Shown here in pieces: positions 1-5,641 of a DNA stretch of 16,928 nucleotides. The position numbers and the translations under genes were made by a program. Every line of letters starts with the position of its first letter. The stretch's first letter is position 1. This DNA is from Gammaproteobacteria bacterium (GTDB taxonomy: Bacteria; Pseudomonadota; Gammaproteobacteria; Chromatiales; Chromatiaceae): positions 1 through 16,928 of the forward strand of contig JABDQZ010000009.1 of assembly GCA_013041975.1 (NCBI GenBank). The letters run 5' to 3'. The notes under the pieces were generated by a model. It was not told where the DNA came from and searched no databases. It worked only from the letters and a program-made list of their open reading frames with translations.

Positions 1-294
1 ATCAAAGACATACCAACAGATAAAAGCAAGGCGTTGATTGCCGCTCTAGGGGCGGGAAGTCCGCAACAGGACAAAAACCGAATCCGCGAATTCTTCGATC
101 AAAAGTTTGGAGACGTTGAAAGCATCAATATCACCGATGGTTTAAGAATTACCTTCAGCAACAATGATATTGTGCATTTAAGACCTTCAGGAAATGCCCC
201 TGAATTGCGTTGTTATACAGAGTCAGAAAACATGGCAGACGCCAGAGAAAATAACCATGAGGCATTGCGATTTGTGAAGCAGGCATTGAGCTGA
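1..294 (+). CDS. Phosphomannomutase/phosphoglucomutase family protein, C-terminal fragment
   Basis: The reading frame is open from the first base, so this is the 3' end of a longer gene cut by the window edge; the internal ATG at 34 is not its start. The fragment (97 residues) corresponds to domain IV of the alpha-D-phosphohexomutase superfamily. It contains the sugar-phosphate binding loop LRPSGNAPELRCYTES, which matches the family pattern R-P-S-G-x-x-P-x-x-R followed by a Y-x-E strand and a final helix. These enzymes move a phosphate between C1 and C6 of hexoses for polysaccharide or nucleotide-sugar synthesis. The active-site serine, metal-binding loop and sugar-specificity loop lie outside the window, so mannose versus glucose or glucosamine specificity cannot be decided. 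It converges on the minus-strand sRNA gene that ends about 12 bases after its stop. Confidence 0.85.
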   Translation: MKDIPTDKSKALIAALGAGSPQQDKNRIREFFDQKFGDVESINITDGLRITFSNNDIVHLRPSGNAPELRCYTESENMADARENNHEALRFVKQALS

Positions 295-305
295 ATAGCC
301 TTGTA

Positions 306-434
306 ATAAAAAGAAACCCCAACCAATCCATGGCTGGGGTTTCGGGTGTCGCTGCCTGGTTGGTATTAGGCTTTTACATCCCTGCTATTCACATCCTGGT
401 GGGGTATTCATCCTTGTCGTCCGTGGTGGCGACG
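306..434 (-). ncRNA. CsrB/RsmY-like small RNA, copy 1
   Basis: Read on the minus strand this is a predicted transcript of about 129 nt. It starts about 6 nt after a TATATT box (445-440) and ends in the U-run of an intrinsic terminator. It carries five GGA triplets (plus-strand TCC at 327, 379, 394, 411 and 420), in contexts such as CAAGGATG, CAGGATGTG, AGGGATG and CATGGATTGG; the last is in the terminator loop. A 5' GTCGC (433-429) can pair with GCGAC (352-348) to close the domain. The same layout and several identical blocks recur at 929-1057. Multiple GGA motifs plus a terminator in a 100-130 nt RNA is the known architecture of RsmX/Y/Z and CsrB-family RNAs, which titrate the translational regulator CsrA/RsmA. 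No convincing ORF lies inside. The family assignment is inference from architecture, not a covariance-model hit. Confidence 0.68.
308..342 (-). terminator. Intrinsic terminator of sRNA copy 1
   Basis: The arms at 342-331 and 325-314 form a 12-bp GC-rich stem with one A-C mismatch and a 5-nt loop. On the minus strand the stem is followed by CTTTTTATT. There is no T-tract on the plus side, so the terminator works on the minus strand. Confidence 0.85.
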
Positions 435-439
435 CATTA

Positions 440-445
440 AATATA
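440..445 (-). promoter_or_regulatory. -10 box of sRNA copy 1
   Basis: Minus-strand TATATT lies 6-7 nt before the predicted 5' end. It aligns with TATAAT of the second copy (GTATAWT followed by a short A/T run and CGTCGC in both). No good -35 box is seen 16-18 nt upstream. A CCTACA hexamer lies 21 nt upstream and might be an activator half-site, but no complete TGTAAG-N6-CTTACA (GacA-type) box is present. Confidence 0.45.
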
Positions 446-484
446 CACAAACCGCGAAAAATAGTTTGTAGGATTTTTCTGAAA

Positions 485-669
485 GTTTCGTCCGGAACGA
501 AACTTCATGAACATAGTGAACCTGAAAGGTGGCCTACAGGGATGTAGGCTATAAAAAATCGCCGGTAGCGATTTTTCACCAGCGAAGGCAGGTTTTTGCT
601 CCGTGCAAAACCTGCATTTCCGCCATCTCTGGCGGTCCGAGCCGGAAGGGTGAGTCCCATTAATGGGAC
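485..669. repeat. Cluster of tandem hairpins (REP-like/structured repeat)
   Basis: Six short inverted repeats follow each other here. They are 485-503 (7-bp stem, loop CCGGA), 532-549 (7-bp stem GCCTACA/TGTAGGC, loop GGGA), 554-576 (9-bp stem, loop CGGTA), 588-615 (9-bp outer stem plus 2 inner pairs), 620-635 (CCGCCA/TGGCGG, loop TCTC) and 654-669 (16-bp palindrome). All lie between the HTH gene and the first sRNA. The 536-546 apex on the plus strand, TACAGGGATGT, matches 11 bases of the published CsrA SELEX consensus RUACARGGAUGU. Minus-strand open frames at 437-736 and 505-696 run through these hairpins and look spurious. The function is unknown; it could be a dispersed repeat, an mRNA-stabilising 3' end for the HTH gene, or a decayed CsrA-binding RNA. 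Confidence 0.65.
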
Positions 670-677
670 GAATATTT

Positions 678-914
678 TTACCAATCTCCATGCCATCTCT
701 TCTTTGGTTTCGGTGCAACATAAAGCTCAAGATCAAGCGCTGACATAAGGTTCATTAATTCCTGTAAACGAATATTCTCGGGCCGATTTTCGAGTTTTGA
801 CACCATGTCCTGCCGGGTTGCAGTTTTTTCGGCGATTCTGGCTTGCGACATTCCTCGCTGTTTGCGATGAAGTTTGAAAAGTTGTGCGATATCAATGGGT
901 TTATCAATCAGCAT
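678..914 (-). CDS. HipB-like XRE-family HTH regulator (orphan antitoxin-like)
   Basis: This is a 78-residue protein starting at the ATG whose complement is 912-914, preceded by a good ribosome-binding site (GGGAGAG, 6 nt spacing). An upstream in-frame ATG at 1004 is rejected because that frame would run back through the sRNA terminator. Residues about 10-65 form a Cro/CI-type helix-turn-helix (HRKQRGMSQARIAEKT, then a recognition helix near 34-42 and SKLENRPEN). The tail SALDLELYVAPKPKK resembles the HipB antitoxin, where ALDLEL is typical. HipB proteins bind DNA as dimers and normally neutralise a downstream HipA kinase, but no hipA follows; a hairpin cluster does. The start codon is only about 20 nt after the terminator of sRNA copy 2, so expression may come from read-through. 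The HTH call is firm; the target is unknown. Confidence 0.82.
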   Translation of the reverse strand: MLIDKPIDIAQLFKLHRKQRGMSQARIAEKTATRQDMVSKLENRPENIRLQELMNLMSALDLELYVAPKPKKRWHGDW

Positions 915-928
915 GGTTCTCTCCCTGA

Positions 929-1057
929 ATAAAGAAAACCCCAACCAGTTGGTTGGGGTTTTGTATGTCGCGTTTCCTGGTTGGGCAGGAGTTTGTTCAT
1001 CCATGAACTTTCACAATCCTTGTGAATTTATCTTCCGTGACATCCTTGTTGCGACGG
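929..1057 (-). ncRNA. CsrB/RsmY-like small RNA, copy 2
   Basis: This predicted minus-strand transcript of about 128 nt starts about 6 nt after a TATAAT box (1068-1063) and ends in an intrinsic terminator. There are five GGA triplets (plus-strand TCC at 975, 1000, 1017, 1034 and 1043). Three sit in clear hairpin apices: 1005-1008/995-998 with hexaloop AUGGAU, 1021-1026/1010-1015 with loop AGGAU, and a short ACA/TGU hairpin with loop AGGA at 1049-1040. The last contains ACAAGGATGT, which agrees with the core of the CsrA SELEX consensus RUACARGGAUGU. GTCGC (1055-1051) pairs with GCGAC (971-967) to close the structure, as in copy 1. The RNA is inferred to sequester CsrA/RsmA. It is also the natural 5' leader of the HTH gene if the terminator is bypassed. 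Confidence 0.72.
931..962 (-). terminator. Intrinsic terminator of sRNA copy 2
   Basis: A perfect inverted repeat occupies 935-947 and 950-962 (AAAACCCCAACC type, closing on a small AGTT-complement loop). It is followed on the minus strand by CTTTATT. It is almost the same stem as the copy 1 terminator. Confidence 0.82.
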
Positions 1058-1062
1058 TTTTT

Positions 1063-1090
1063 ATTATACGGAAAATAATAATTATGTAAT
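1063..1090 (-). promoter_or_regulatory. Sigma-70-type promoter of sRNA copy 2
   Basis: On the minus strand ATTACA (1090-1085, 4 of 6 matches to TTGACA) is followed after 16 nt by a perfect TATAAT (1068-1063). Transcription would start near 1057. Confidence 0.6.
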
Positions 1091-1389
1091 GTACTAATTA
1101 AAGGTTTTCCTTAATATTAAGTTTTTCCTATTAGCTTTTATAAAATAAAAAACAATATATACAATAACTTATATTTGTATTCTTAATAAATTGATTATTA
1201 TCAATAAATGAATTTAATTCATATTTCATGGATTTTTCACAATATTACATAGCTTCAATAGCCGCTGATAATATCCGGGTGTGACGGGGCGAGAATTTGC
1301 CCGATCCCTGCGTCGTCAGCAAAGCAACGACGCAAGGCTTGCTTGTATCATTGCTGGCAAATGTTATTGAGGTGTCTATAGTTACCAGC
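1091..1389. other. AT-rich intergenic region and structured dtd leader
   Basis: I see no gene in 1091-1389. The stretch 1091-1260 is very AT-rich and much more so than its neighbours. A possible dtd promoter is ATTACA (1244-1249), 17 nt, GATAAT (1267-1272). The following leader can form two hairpins: GGGC/GCCC (1287-1290 with 1299-1302) and TGCGTCGT/ACGACGCA (1309-1316 with 1327-1334). Neither has a T-tract, so they do not look like terminators. Confidence 0.4.
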
Positions 1390-1827
1390 ATGATTGCCCT
1401 GATTCAACGTGTCTCCAGTGCTTCGGTAGAAGTAAATTATAAAAATGTTGCCGAAATTTCCACAGGTCTTCTGGCACTGATTGGTGTGCAGAGAGGCGAT
1501 GATGAAACCAAGGTGGATAAGCTGTTACAGAAGCTGTTGAACTATCGTGTGTTTGAAGATGATGAAGGGCGCATGAACCTGGGTCTTGTTGCTATTGAGG
1601 GTGGCTTATTGCTGGTTCCCCAGTTTACCCTGGCGGCGGATACCTCAAGTGGATTGCGCCCCGGCTTTTCCAGTGCTGCTCCTCCGGATGAAGGACAACG
1701 TCTTTTTGAATATCTTGTTGCGCAGGCGCAGGGACAATTCAAGCATGTCTGTTCTGGCGTGTTTGGTGCAGATATGAAAGTTTCGCTGGTCAATGAAGGG
1801 CCAGCCACATTCTGGCTGGAAGTGTGA
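1390..1827 (+). CDS. dtd: D-aminoacyl-tRNA deacylase
   Basis: This protein hydrolyses D-amino acids (and mischarged glycine) from tRNA in the cytoplasm, so it proofreads tRNA charging. The frame is open from 1297, but ATG 1390 gives MIALIQRVSSASVEV, the family N-terminus, and 145 residues, the usual length; the upstream extension has no family similarity. Visible motifs are QFTLAADT at 78-85, GLRPGFSSAAPP at 88-99 and the Gly-cisPro motif in NEGPATFWLE (G137, P138), which provides chiral selection through the backbone. The usual signature SQFTL reads PQFTL here (P77), and the usual RPSF reads RPGF. A GAGGTG at 1369-1374 is the nearest SD-like sequence but is 15 nt away, so translation initiation may be weak or use an in-frame GTG at 1372. 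The gene seems monocistronic. Confidence 0.93.
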   Translation: MIALIQRVSSASVEVNYKNVAEISTGLLALIGVQRGDDETKVDKLLQKLLNYRVFEDDEGRMNLGLVAIEGGLLLVPQFTLAADTSSGLRPGFSSAAPPDEGQRLFEYLVAQAQGQFKHVCSGVFGADMKVSLVNEGPATFWLEV

Positions 1828-1908
1828 TTTTCACAAAATTTATCTTATAGTACCGTTTTTATTGGGTTTATTAAGAAACCTTTATCAGGGAGTCAGTCGG
1901 GATAACGG

Positions 1909-3561
1909 ATGGTTAAGAGTGCTAGTAACTGGGAATTCGCCAAGTTGATAGAAAGCAAAACCGTGCTTGTCATCGATGATTTTGGTGATATGCGCAATAT
2001 GCTGGTTAACATCATGCGCATGCTGGGAGCCAAGAACATAGATTCTGCCATCAATGGTGAGCGTGCTATTGAATTGATGGAAGAAAATAAATATGACATT
2101 GTGCTTTGTGACTACAATCTGGGTTCCGGCAAGGATGGCCAACAGGTTCTTGAAGAAGCCCGTCACCGTAACCTGATCACTTTGGCCACCATCTTTATCA
2201 TGGTCACTGCGGAAAGCAGCAAAGCCATGGTCATGGGTGCCATTGAACACGAACCTGATAGTTATGTTTCCAAACCCTTTTCCAAAGACCTGATCAAAGC
2301 CCGTATCGAAAGGGCAATGGCGCGTAAAAACGACCTGGGAGAAATTTATCAGGCAGTAGAAGCCCGGCAACTGGACGAGGCGATTGTGCTGCTTGACAAG
2401 AAGATTGCAAAGAAGCCGAAGAACCTTGGTGACCTGATGCGGGTCAAGGCCGAAGTCTGTTTTCAGGCGGGCAATTATGATTGCAGTGAAGACATCTACA
2501 AAAAGGTTCTGGCGCTTCGCGATGTGCCATGGGCCAAGCTTGGCATGGGCAAAGTGTTGTTCAAGCGCAAGGAACACCAGAAGGCGGCAGAAGTGTTTCG
2601 TGAGCTGAATTCGAGTAACCCGGACTTTACTGTTGCTATGGACTGGCAGGCAAAATGTTTCCAGGCCATGGGGCAGGTAGACGAGGCTAAAACCGTGCTC
2701 TCCAATGCGCTCGAAATATCGCCTCGTGGCATACTACGCCAGGAATTGTTTGGTGATCTGAGCATGCAGACGGGAGATTTTGAAAAGGCAGAAAAAGCGT
2801 TTGGGCAGGCTGTTAAACTGGGTAAAAACTCGGTACACAACCATCCCGTATTTTTTTCCAATCTGGCCAAATCACAGACCAGCCAGAACAAGCATGATGA
2901 TGCCCTGAAGTCTCTGGGGAGGATTAAAAAGAATTTCGGTGATGCCGATAATGCCGATATCTATACGGCAGCAACAGAGGCTCTTGTTTACCATAACAAG
3001 GGTGACAAGGAAAAGTCAGAAGAGGCCATGAAGAAGGCCAGTGGGCTTTACGATATTTCCGGTGACTCGGCAGACAACAAGTTAACCCTGGAACTGGCTA
3101 AAGTGGCCTCTGATCTGGGAGATACGGCTAAAACCGAAGAACTGCTTAAAAAGGCGATTCAGAATAACCATGATGATGATGAGTTCCTGAATGCTGTTAC
3201 CGCGGTGCTCAATGCCTCTGACCTGGACCATGACGCAGAAAGTTTTGTTTCCGGCCTGCGCAAGGAAGTGATCGAGATGAATAACCGTGGCGTACAGTTG
3301 TTACAGAAAGGCCGTTTGGACGAAGCGGTCAAACTGTTTGAAGAAGCGGCCGAACAGATGACGGGTAACAGCATCATTACCACTAACGCCACCCGAGCCT
3401 TGCTGATGCGTATGGAAAGCAGCGGGGCAGATAATAATGACCTGTTTGCGGTCAGGCAATACCTGGACAGGCTCAAGCGAATCGATCCAGGTAATTCCAC
3501 AAACCAGGCGACCTACCAGAAACTGGTAACACGGCTGAAAAAAGTCATCGAGAGTGCCTGA
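1909..3561 (+). CDS. Response regulator: receiver domain plus TPR repeats
   Basis: This 550-residue protein has an N-terminal CheY-like receiver (about 17-135) with all key residues: acidic pair D23/D24 in VLVIDD, phospho-acceptor D68 in YDIVLCDYN, T100 in IMVTAE and K122 in VSKPFS. The rest (about 150-545) is helical with several tetratricopeptide-like repeats, such as GNYDCSEDIYKKVLAL, KEHQKAAEVFRELNSSNP, GQVDEAKTVLSNALEISP, GDFEKAEKAFGQAVKLG and GRLDEAVKLFEEAAEQM. There is no DNA-binding output domain, so the phosphorylated protein probably acts through protein contacts. Vibrio cholerae VieB is a known receiver-TPR protein of similar plan. The next gene, 3 nt downstream, encodes a histidine kinase-like partner. 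A GGGA just before ATG 1909 is a modest ribosome-binding site. The specific pathway is not evident. Confidence 0.88.
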   Translation: MVKSASNWEFAKLIESKTVLVIDDFGDMRNMLVNIMRMLGAKNIDSAINGERAIELMEENKYDIVLCDYNLGSGKDGQQVLEEARHRNLITLATIFIMVTAESSKAMVMGAIEHEPDSYVSKPFSKDLIKARIERAMARKNDLGEIYQAVEARQLDEAIVLLDKKIAKKPKNLGDLMRVKAEVCFQAGNYDCSEDIYKKVLALRDVPWAKLGMGKVLFKRKEHQKAAEVFRELNSSNPDFTVAMDWQAKCFQAMGQVDEAKTVLSNALEISPRGILRQELFGDLSMQTGDFEKAEKAFGQAVKLGKNSVHNHPVFFSNLAKSQTSQNKHDDALKSLGRIKKNFGDADNADIYTAATEALVYHNKGDKEKSEEAMKKASGLYDISGDSADNKLTLELAKVASDLGDTAKTEELLKKAIQNNHDDDEFLNAVTAVLNASDLDHDAESFVSGLRKEVIEMNNRGVQLLQKGRLDEAVKLFEEAAEQMTGNSIITTNATRALLMRMESSGADNNDLFAVRQYLDRLKRIDPGNSTNQATYQKLVTRLKKVIESA

Positions 3562-3564
3562 CGC

Positions 3565-4248
3565 ATGAGATATTCCGATATTTTTGCTTCGGTTGTACAC
3601 GATATCAAAAACTCCATGAGTGTGATTTCCAACCATATCGATGATATCCAGACGATTGAAGACCTGCCTGAGGATATGCGTGTTCGTGCCAATGTTATGC
3701 ATCAGGAGATGCGCCGCGCCAATAATCAACTGGTGCAGATACTGACGCTCTACAAGATCGATAATCAGCGTCTGCGCCCAAACCTCATGGAACATAATGT
3801 CTACGACTTTCTCGAAGAGCTTATGATCGAGGAAAATGCGCTGGCCGAAGCCCAGAATATCGATATTCAGATTGAAAGTGATGAATGGCTGTCATGGTAT
3901 TTCGACCTTGATCTGATCCGTGGCGTCCTTAGCAGCACTATCGGCAATGCCAAACGCTACACTGAAGACCTGGTGTTGCTGTCCGCCAGTGAAGAAGACG
4001 GTTACCTGGTGTTCAGGGTGGAAGATAATGGCGCTGGTTTGCCACAGAGTTTCATCGATTTTCACCATGATGGCAGCGAGCAACAGCAGGATGTTGGCAC
4101 GGCATTCAGTGAAGGCCGAACCCAATTGGGCTTCTTTTTTGCCACAACCATTGCCAATGCACATGTCAATCGCGTTAAAAAAGGGTTTATCACGTTGAAA
4201 AATGGCCATGCATTGCCTGGTGGCTGTTTCGAACTCTGGCTTCCCTAG
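3565..4248 (+). CDS. Sensor-less histidine kinase, probable partner of the receiver-TPR protein
   Basis: This 227-residue cytoplasmic protein has no signal peptide, membrane segment or sensor domain. It begins almost directly with an H-box, ASVVHDIKNSMSVI, with H12 as the likely phospho-acceptor. A two-helix dimerisation segment runs to about 95. A GHKL ATPase domain follows with an N-box (TIGNAKRY, N128), G1 (VEDNGAGLP, D154) and G2 (GRTQLGFFFATTIANAH, 184-200). The F-box region is short. It starts 3 nt after the receiver-TPR stop codon, so the two are almost certainly cotranslated and form a phosphorelay pair. Without a sensor domain, the input may come from another protein, perhaps via the TPRs. 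Kinase activity is inferred; a phosphatase or adaptor role is also possible. Confidence 0.83.
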   Translation: MRYSDIFASVVHDIKNSMSVISNHIDDIQTIEDLPEDMRVRANVMHQEMRRANNQLVQILTLYKIDNQRLRPNLMEHNVYDFLEELMIEENALAEAQNIDIQIESDEWLSWYFDLDLIRGVLSSTIGNAKRYTEDLVLLSASEEDGYLVFRVEDNGAGLPQSFIDFHHDGSEQQQDVGTAFSEGRTQLGFFFATTIANAHVNRVKKGFITLKNGHALPGGCFELWLP

Positions 4249-4274
4249 AGCTACACGCCCGGCTATTAATCTAA

Positions 4275-4280
4275 TACAAT
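4275..4280 (+). promoter_or_regulatory. Possible -10 box before hisB
   Basis: TACAAT lies about 34 nt before the hisB ATG in the 65-nt gap after the kinase gene. The hexamer 17 nt upstream (TACACG) is a poor -35 box. This is the only plausible promoter for the his cluster in the gap; read-through from the two-component pair is the alternative. Confidence 0.25.
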
Positions 4281-4313
4281 ACCTGCCTGAAATTAATACA
4301 GGATCAGCTTTTC

Positions 4314-4904
4314 ATGAGCCGTACAGCACAAGTTGAAAGAAATACACTGGAAACGCAGATTTCCGTCGAGATCAACCTTGATGGCGAGGGGAATGCGAGC
4401 TTCGAAACCGGCGTGCCCTTTCTGGAGCACATGCTCGACCAGGTAGCCCGTCATGGCATGATTGATATGAACATCAAGGCCAATGGTGACTTGCATATTG
4501 ATGCCCATCACACGGTAGAGGATTTGGGTATTACCCTTGGACAGGCTTTTAACCAGGCAGTAGGCGATAAAAAAGGCATTCGTCGCTATGGCCATGCTTA
4601 TGTGCCGCTTGACGAGGCACTCGCCCGCGTTGTCATCGACTTTTCCGGTCGCCCCGGTCTGGAAATGCATGCGGATTTTCGTCGTTCGATGATTGGTGAA
4701 TTTGATGTTGACCTTTTTTATGAGTTTTTTCAGGGCTTCGTTAATCATGCCAATGTGACGCTGCATATTGATTCCATTCGGGGGGCAAATGCCCATCATG
4801 TTGCGGAAACCATTTTCAAGGCATTTGGGCGTGCGGTGAGAATGGCTCTGGAAGCAGATCCGCGCATGGCAGGCCAGATGCCTTCAACCAAGGGATCGTT
4901 GTAA
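4314..4904 (+). CDS. hisB: Imidazoleglycerol-phosphate dehydratase
   Basis: HisB dehydrates imidazole-glycerol phosphate to imidazole-acetol phosphate, a late step of histidine biosynthesis in the cytoplasm. The 196-residue protein is the monofunctional form, lacking the N-terminal histidinol phosphatase domain of enterobacterial HisB. It shows the metal-binding signatures DAHHTVEDLGI (64-73) and ANAHHVAETIFKAFGRA (158-174), plus FLEHMLDQVARHG (37-48) and the C-terminal PSTKGSL. Length and motifs are complete. ATG 4314 follows an AGGAT about 10 nt upstream. It is the first gene of the his block, with hisH starting 5 nt after its stop. Confidence 0.96.
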   Translation: MSRTAQVERNTLETQISVEINLDGEGNASFETGVPFLEHMLDQVARHGMIDMNIKANGDLHIDAHHTVEDLGITLGQAFNQAVGDKKGIRRYGHAYVPLDEALARVVIDFSGRPGLEMHADFRRSMIGEFDVDLFYEFFQGFVNHANVTLHIDSIRGANAHHVAETIFKAFGRAVRMALEADPRMAGQMPSTKGSL

Positions 4905-4909
4905 ATCTC

Positions 4910-5551
4910 ATGAGCCATCGTATTGCAGTACTCGATTATGGCATGGGCAACCTGCGTTCGGTGTCCAAGGCCATTGAACATGTTGCCGGCGATGCCGAAG
5001 TGCGTGTCACTGACGACCATGAATTTATACGTGCAGCAGACCGTATCGTATTTCCCGGGCAGGGAGCCGCTCGCGACTGCATGATAGCCATTGGCGAACA
5101 TCACCTGAACCAGGCGATTCTGGAAGCCGCTCGCACAAAGCCGTTTCTCGGTATCTGTATGGGCTTACAGGTTTTAATGCAGCACAGCCAGGAAAACGAT
5201 GGCACTGATCTTCTCGGGCTGTTTGATGGTGACGTGGTGCGCTTCGATGGCAAGGCAATCGGTGACAATGGTCTGCCACTGAAAATACCTCACATGGGCT
5301 GGAGTCCGGTTGATCAGTCAGCTGGTCATCCTTTATGGAATGGAATTGATTCGGGTAGCCGTTTTTATTTTGTACATAGCTATCATGTGAAGCCGAAAGA
5401 TGCATCACTCACTGCAGCGACCACCGAATACGGAGTGAAGTTTGTCAGCGCAGTCAGTCGCGATAATCTGTTTGCCGTGCAATTTCATCCGGAGAAAAGT
5501 GCTGATGCCGGGCTGCAACTGCTAGAAAATTTTGTGAACTGGGATCTTTAA
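4910..5551 (+). CDS. hisH: Imidazole glycerol phosphate synthase, glutamine amidotransferase subunit
   Basis: HisH is a class I glutaminase that passes ammonia to HisF for ring closure to imidazole-glycerol phosphate and AICAR. The 213-residue protein begins with IAVLDYGMGNLRSV and has the oxyanion-strand motif PGQGA (49-53). The catalytic triad is complete: nucleophile C83 in FLGICMGLQ, and H193 and E195 in QFHPEKS. It starts 5 nt after hisB without a clear ribosome-binding site, suggesting coupling. Its stop codon (5549-5551) touches the inverted-repeat element that separates it from hisA, so the element inserted exactly at the gene end. Confidence 0.96.
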   Translation: MSHRIAVLDYGMGNLRSVSKAIEHVAGDAEVRVTDDHEFIRAADRIVFPGQGAARDCMIAIGEHHLNQAILEAARTKPFLGICMGLQVLMQHSQENDGTDLLGLFDGDVVRFDGKAIGDNGLPLKIPHMGWSPVDQSAGHPLWNGIDSGSRFYFVHSYHVKPKDASLTAATTEYGVKFVSAVSRDNLFAVQFHPEKSADAGLQLLENFVNWDL

Positions 5552-5630
5552 TAAAAAGGGGACAGACCCCTTTTTACATTGAATTAAATTATCGAATAAG
5601 GAGAGTAAAAAGGGGTCTGTCCCCTTTTTA
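5552..5630. repeat. Inverted pair of REP-like hairpin elements
   Basis: Two 25-bp arms (5552-5576 and 5606-5630) are perfect reverse complements of each other, separated by 29 bp. Each arm is itself a hairpin with a 9-bp stem AAAAAGGGG/CCCCTTTTT and a 5-nt loop (ACAGA in the first arm, TCTGT in the second). The core GGGGTCTGTCCCC resembles dispersed REP-like sequences of gammaproteobacteria that I associate with IS200/RAYT-type transposases. This is recalled and unverified. Each hairpin ends in a T-run and could also attenuate transcription inside the his operon. Confidence 0.85.
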
Positions 5631-5641
5631 TAAAGCAAATG
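5598..5641 (+). promoter_or_regulatory. Hairpin-split ribosome-binding site of hisA
   Basis: A strong Shine-Dalgarno AAGGAGAG (5598-5605) is followed at once by the second 25-nt hairpin arm and then by AAAGCAA and the hisA ATG at 5639. The direct distance is 33 nt, far too long. If the arm folds, the effective spacing is about 8-10 nt. No SD-like sequence exists between the hairpin and ATG. Confidence 0.55.

Noticed and set aside
298..342. Terminator of the phosphohexomutase gene
   Set aside because: There is no T-tract on the plus strand after the stem; the T-tract is on the minus side.
306..434. Terminator-riboswitch explanation for copy 1
   Set aside because: No minus-strand gene follows copy 1; the convergent mutase gene lies there, so a stand-alone RNA is more likely than a leader.
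485..669. CRISPR array
   Set aside because: The inverted repeats differ in sequence and spacing; no direct repeats of constant length with spacers are present.
437..736. Minus-strand open frames of 99 and 63 codons through the hairpin cluster
   Set aside because: They overlap each other and the HTH gene, lack good ribosome-binding sites and run through tandem inverted repeats; the composition is not protein-like.
678..1004. Longer HTH protein starting at 1004
   Set aside because: The extra 30 residues would be encoded by the sRNA terminator region; ATG at 914 has a strong SD and fits the family.
1885..2577. 230-codon minus-strand frame opposite the receiver-TPR gene
   Set aside because: It is antisense to a well-supported receiver domain and shows no recognisable domain.
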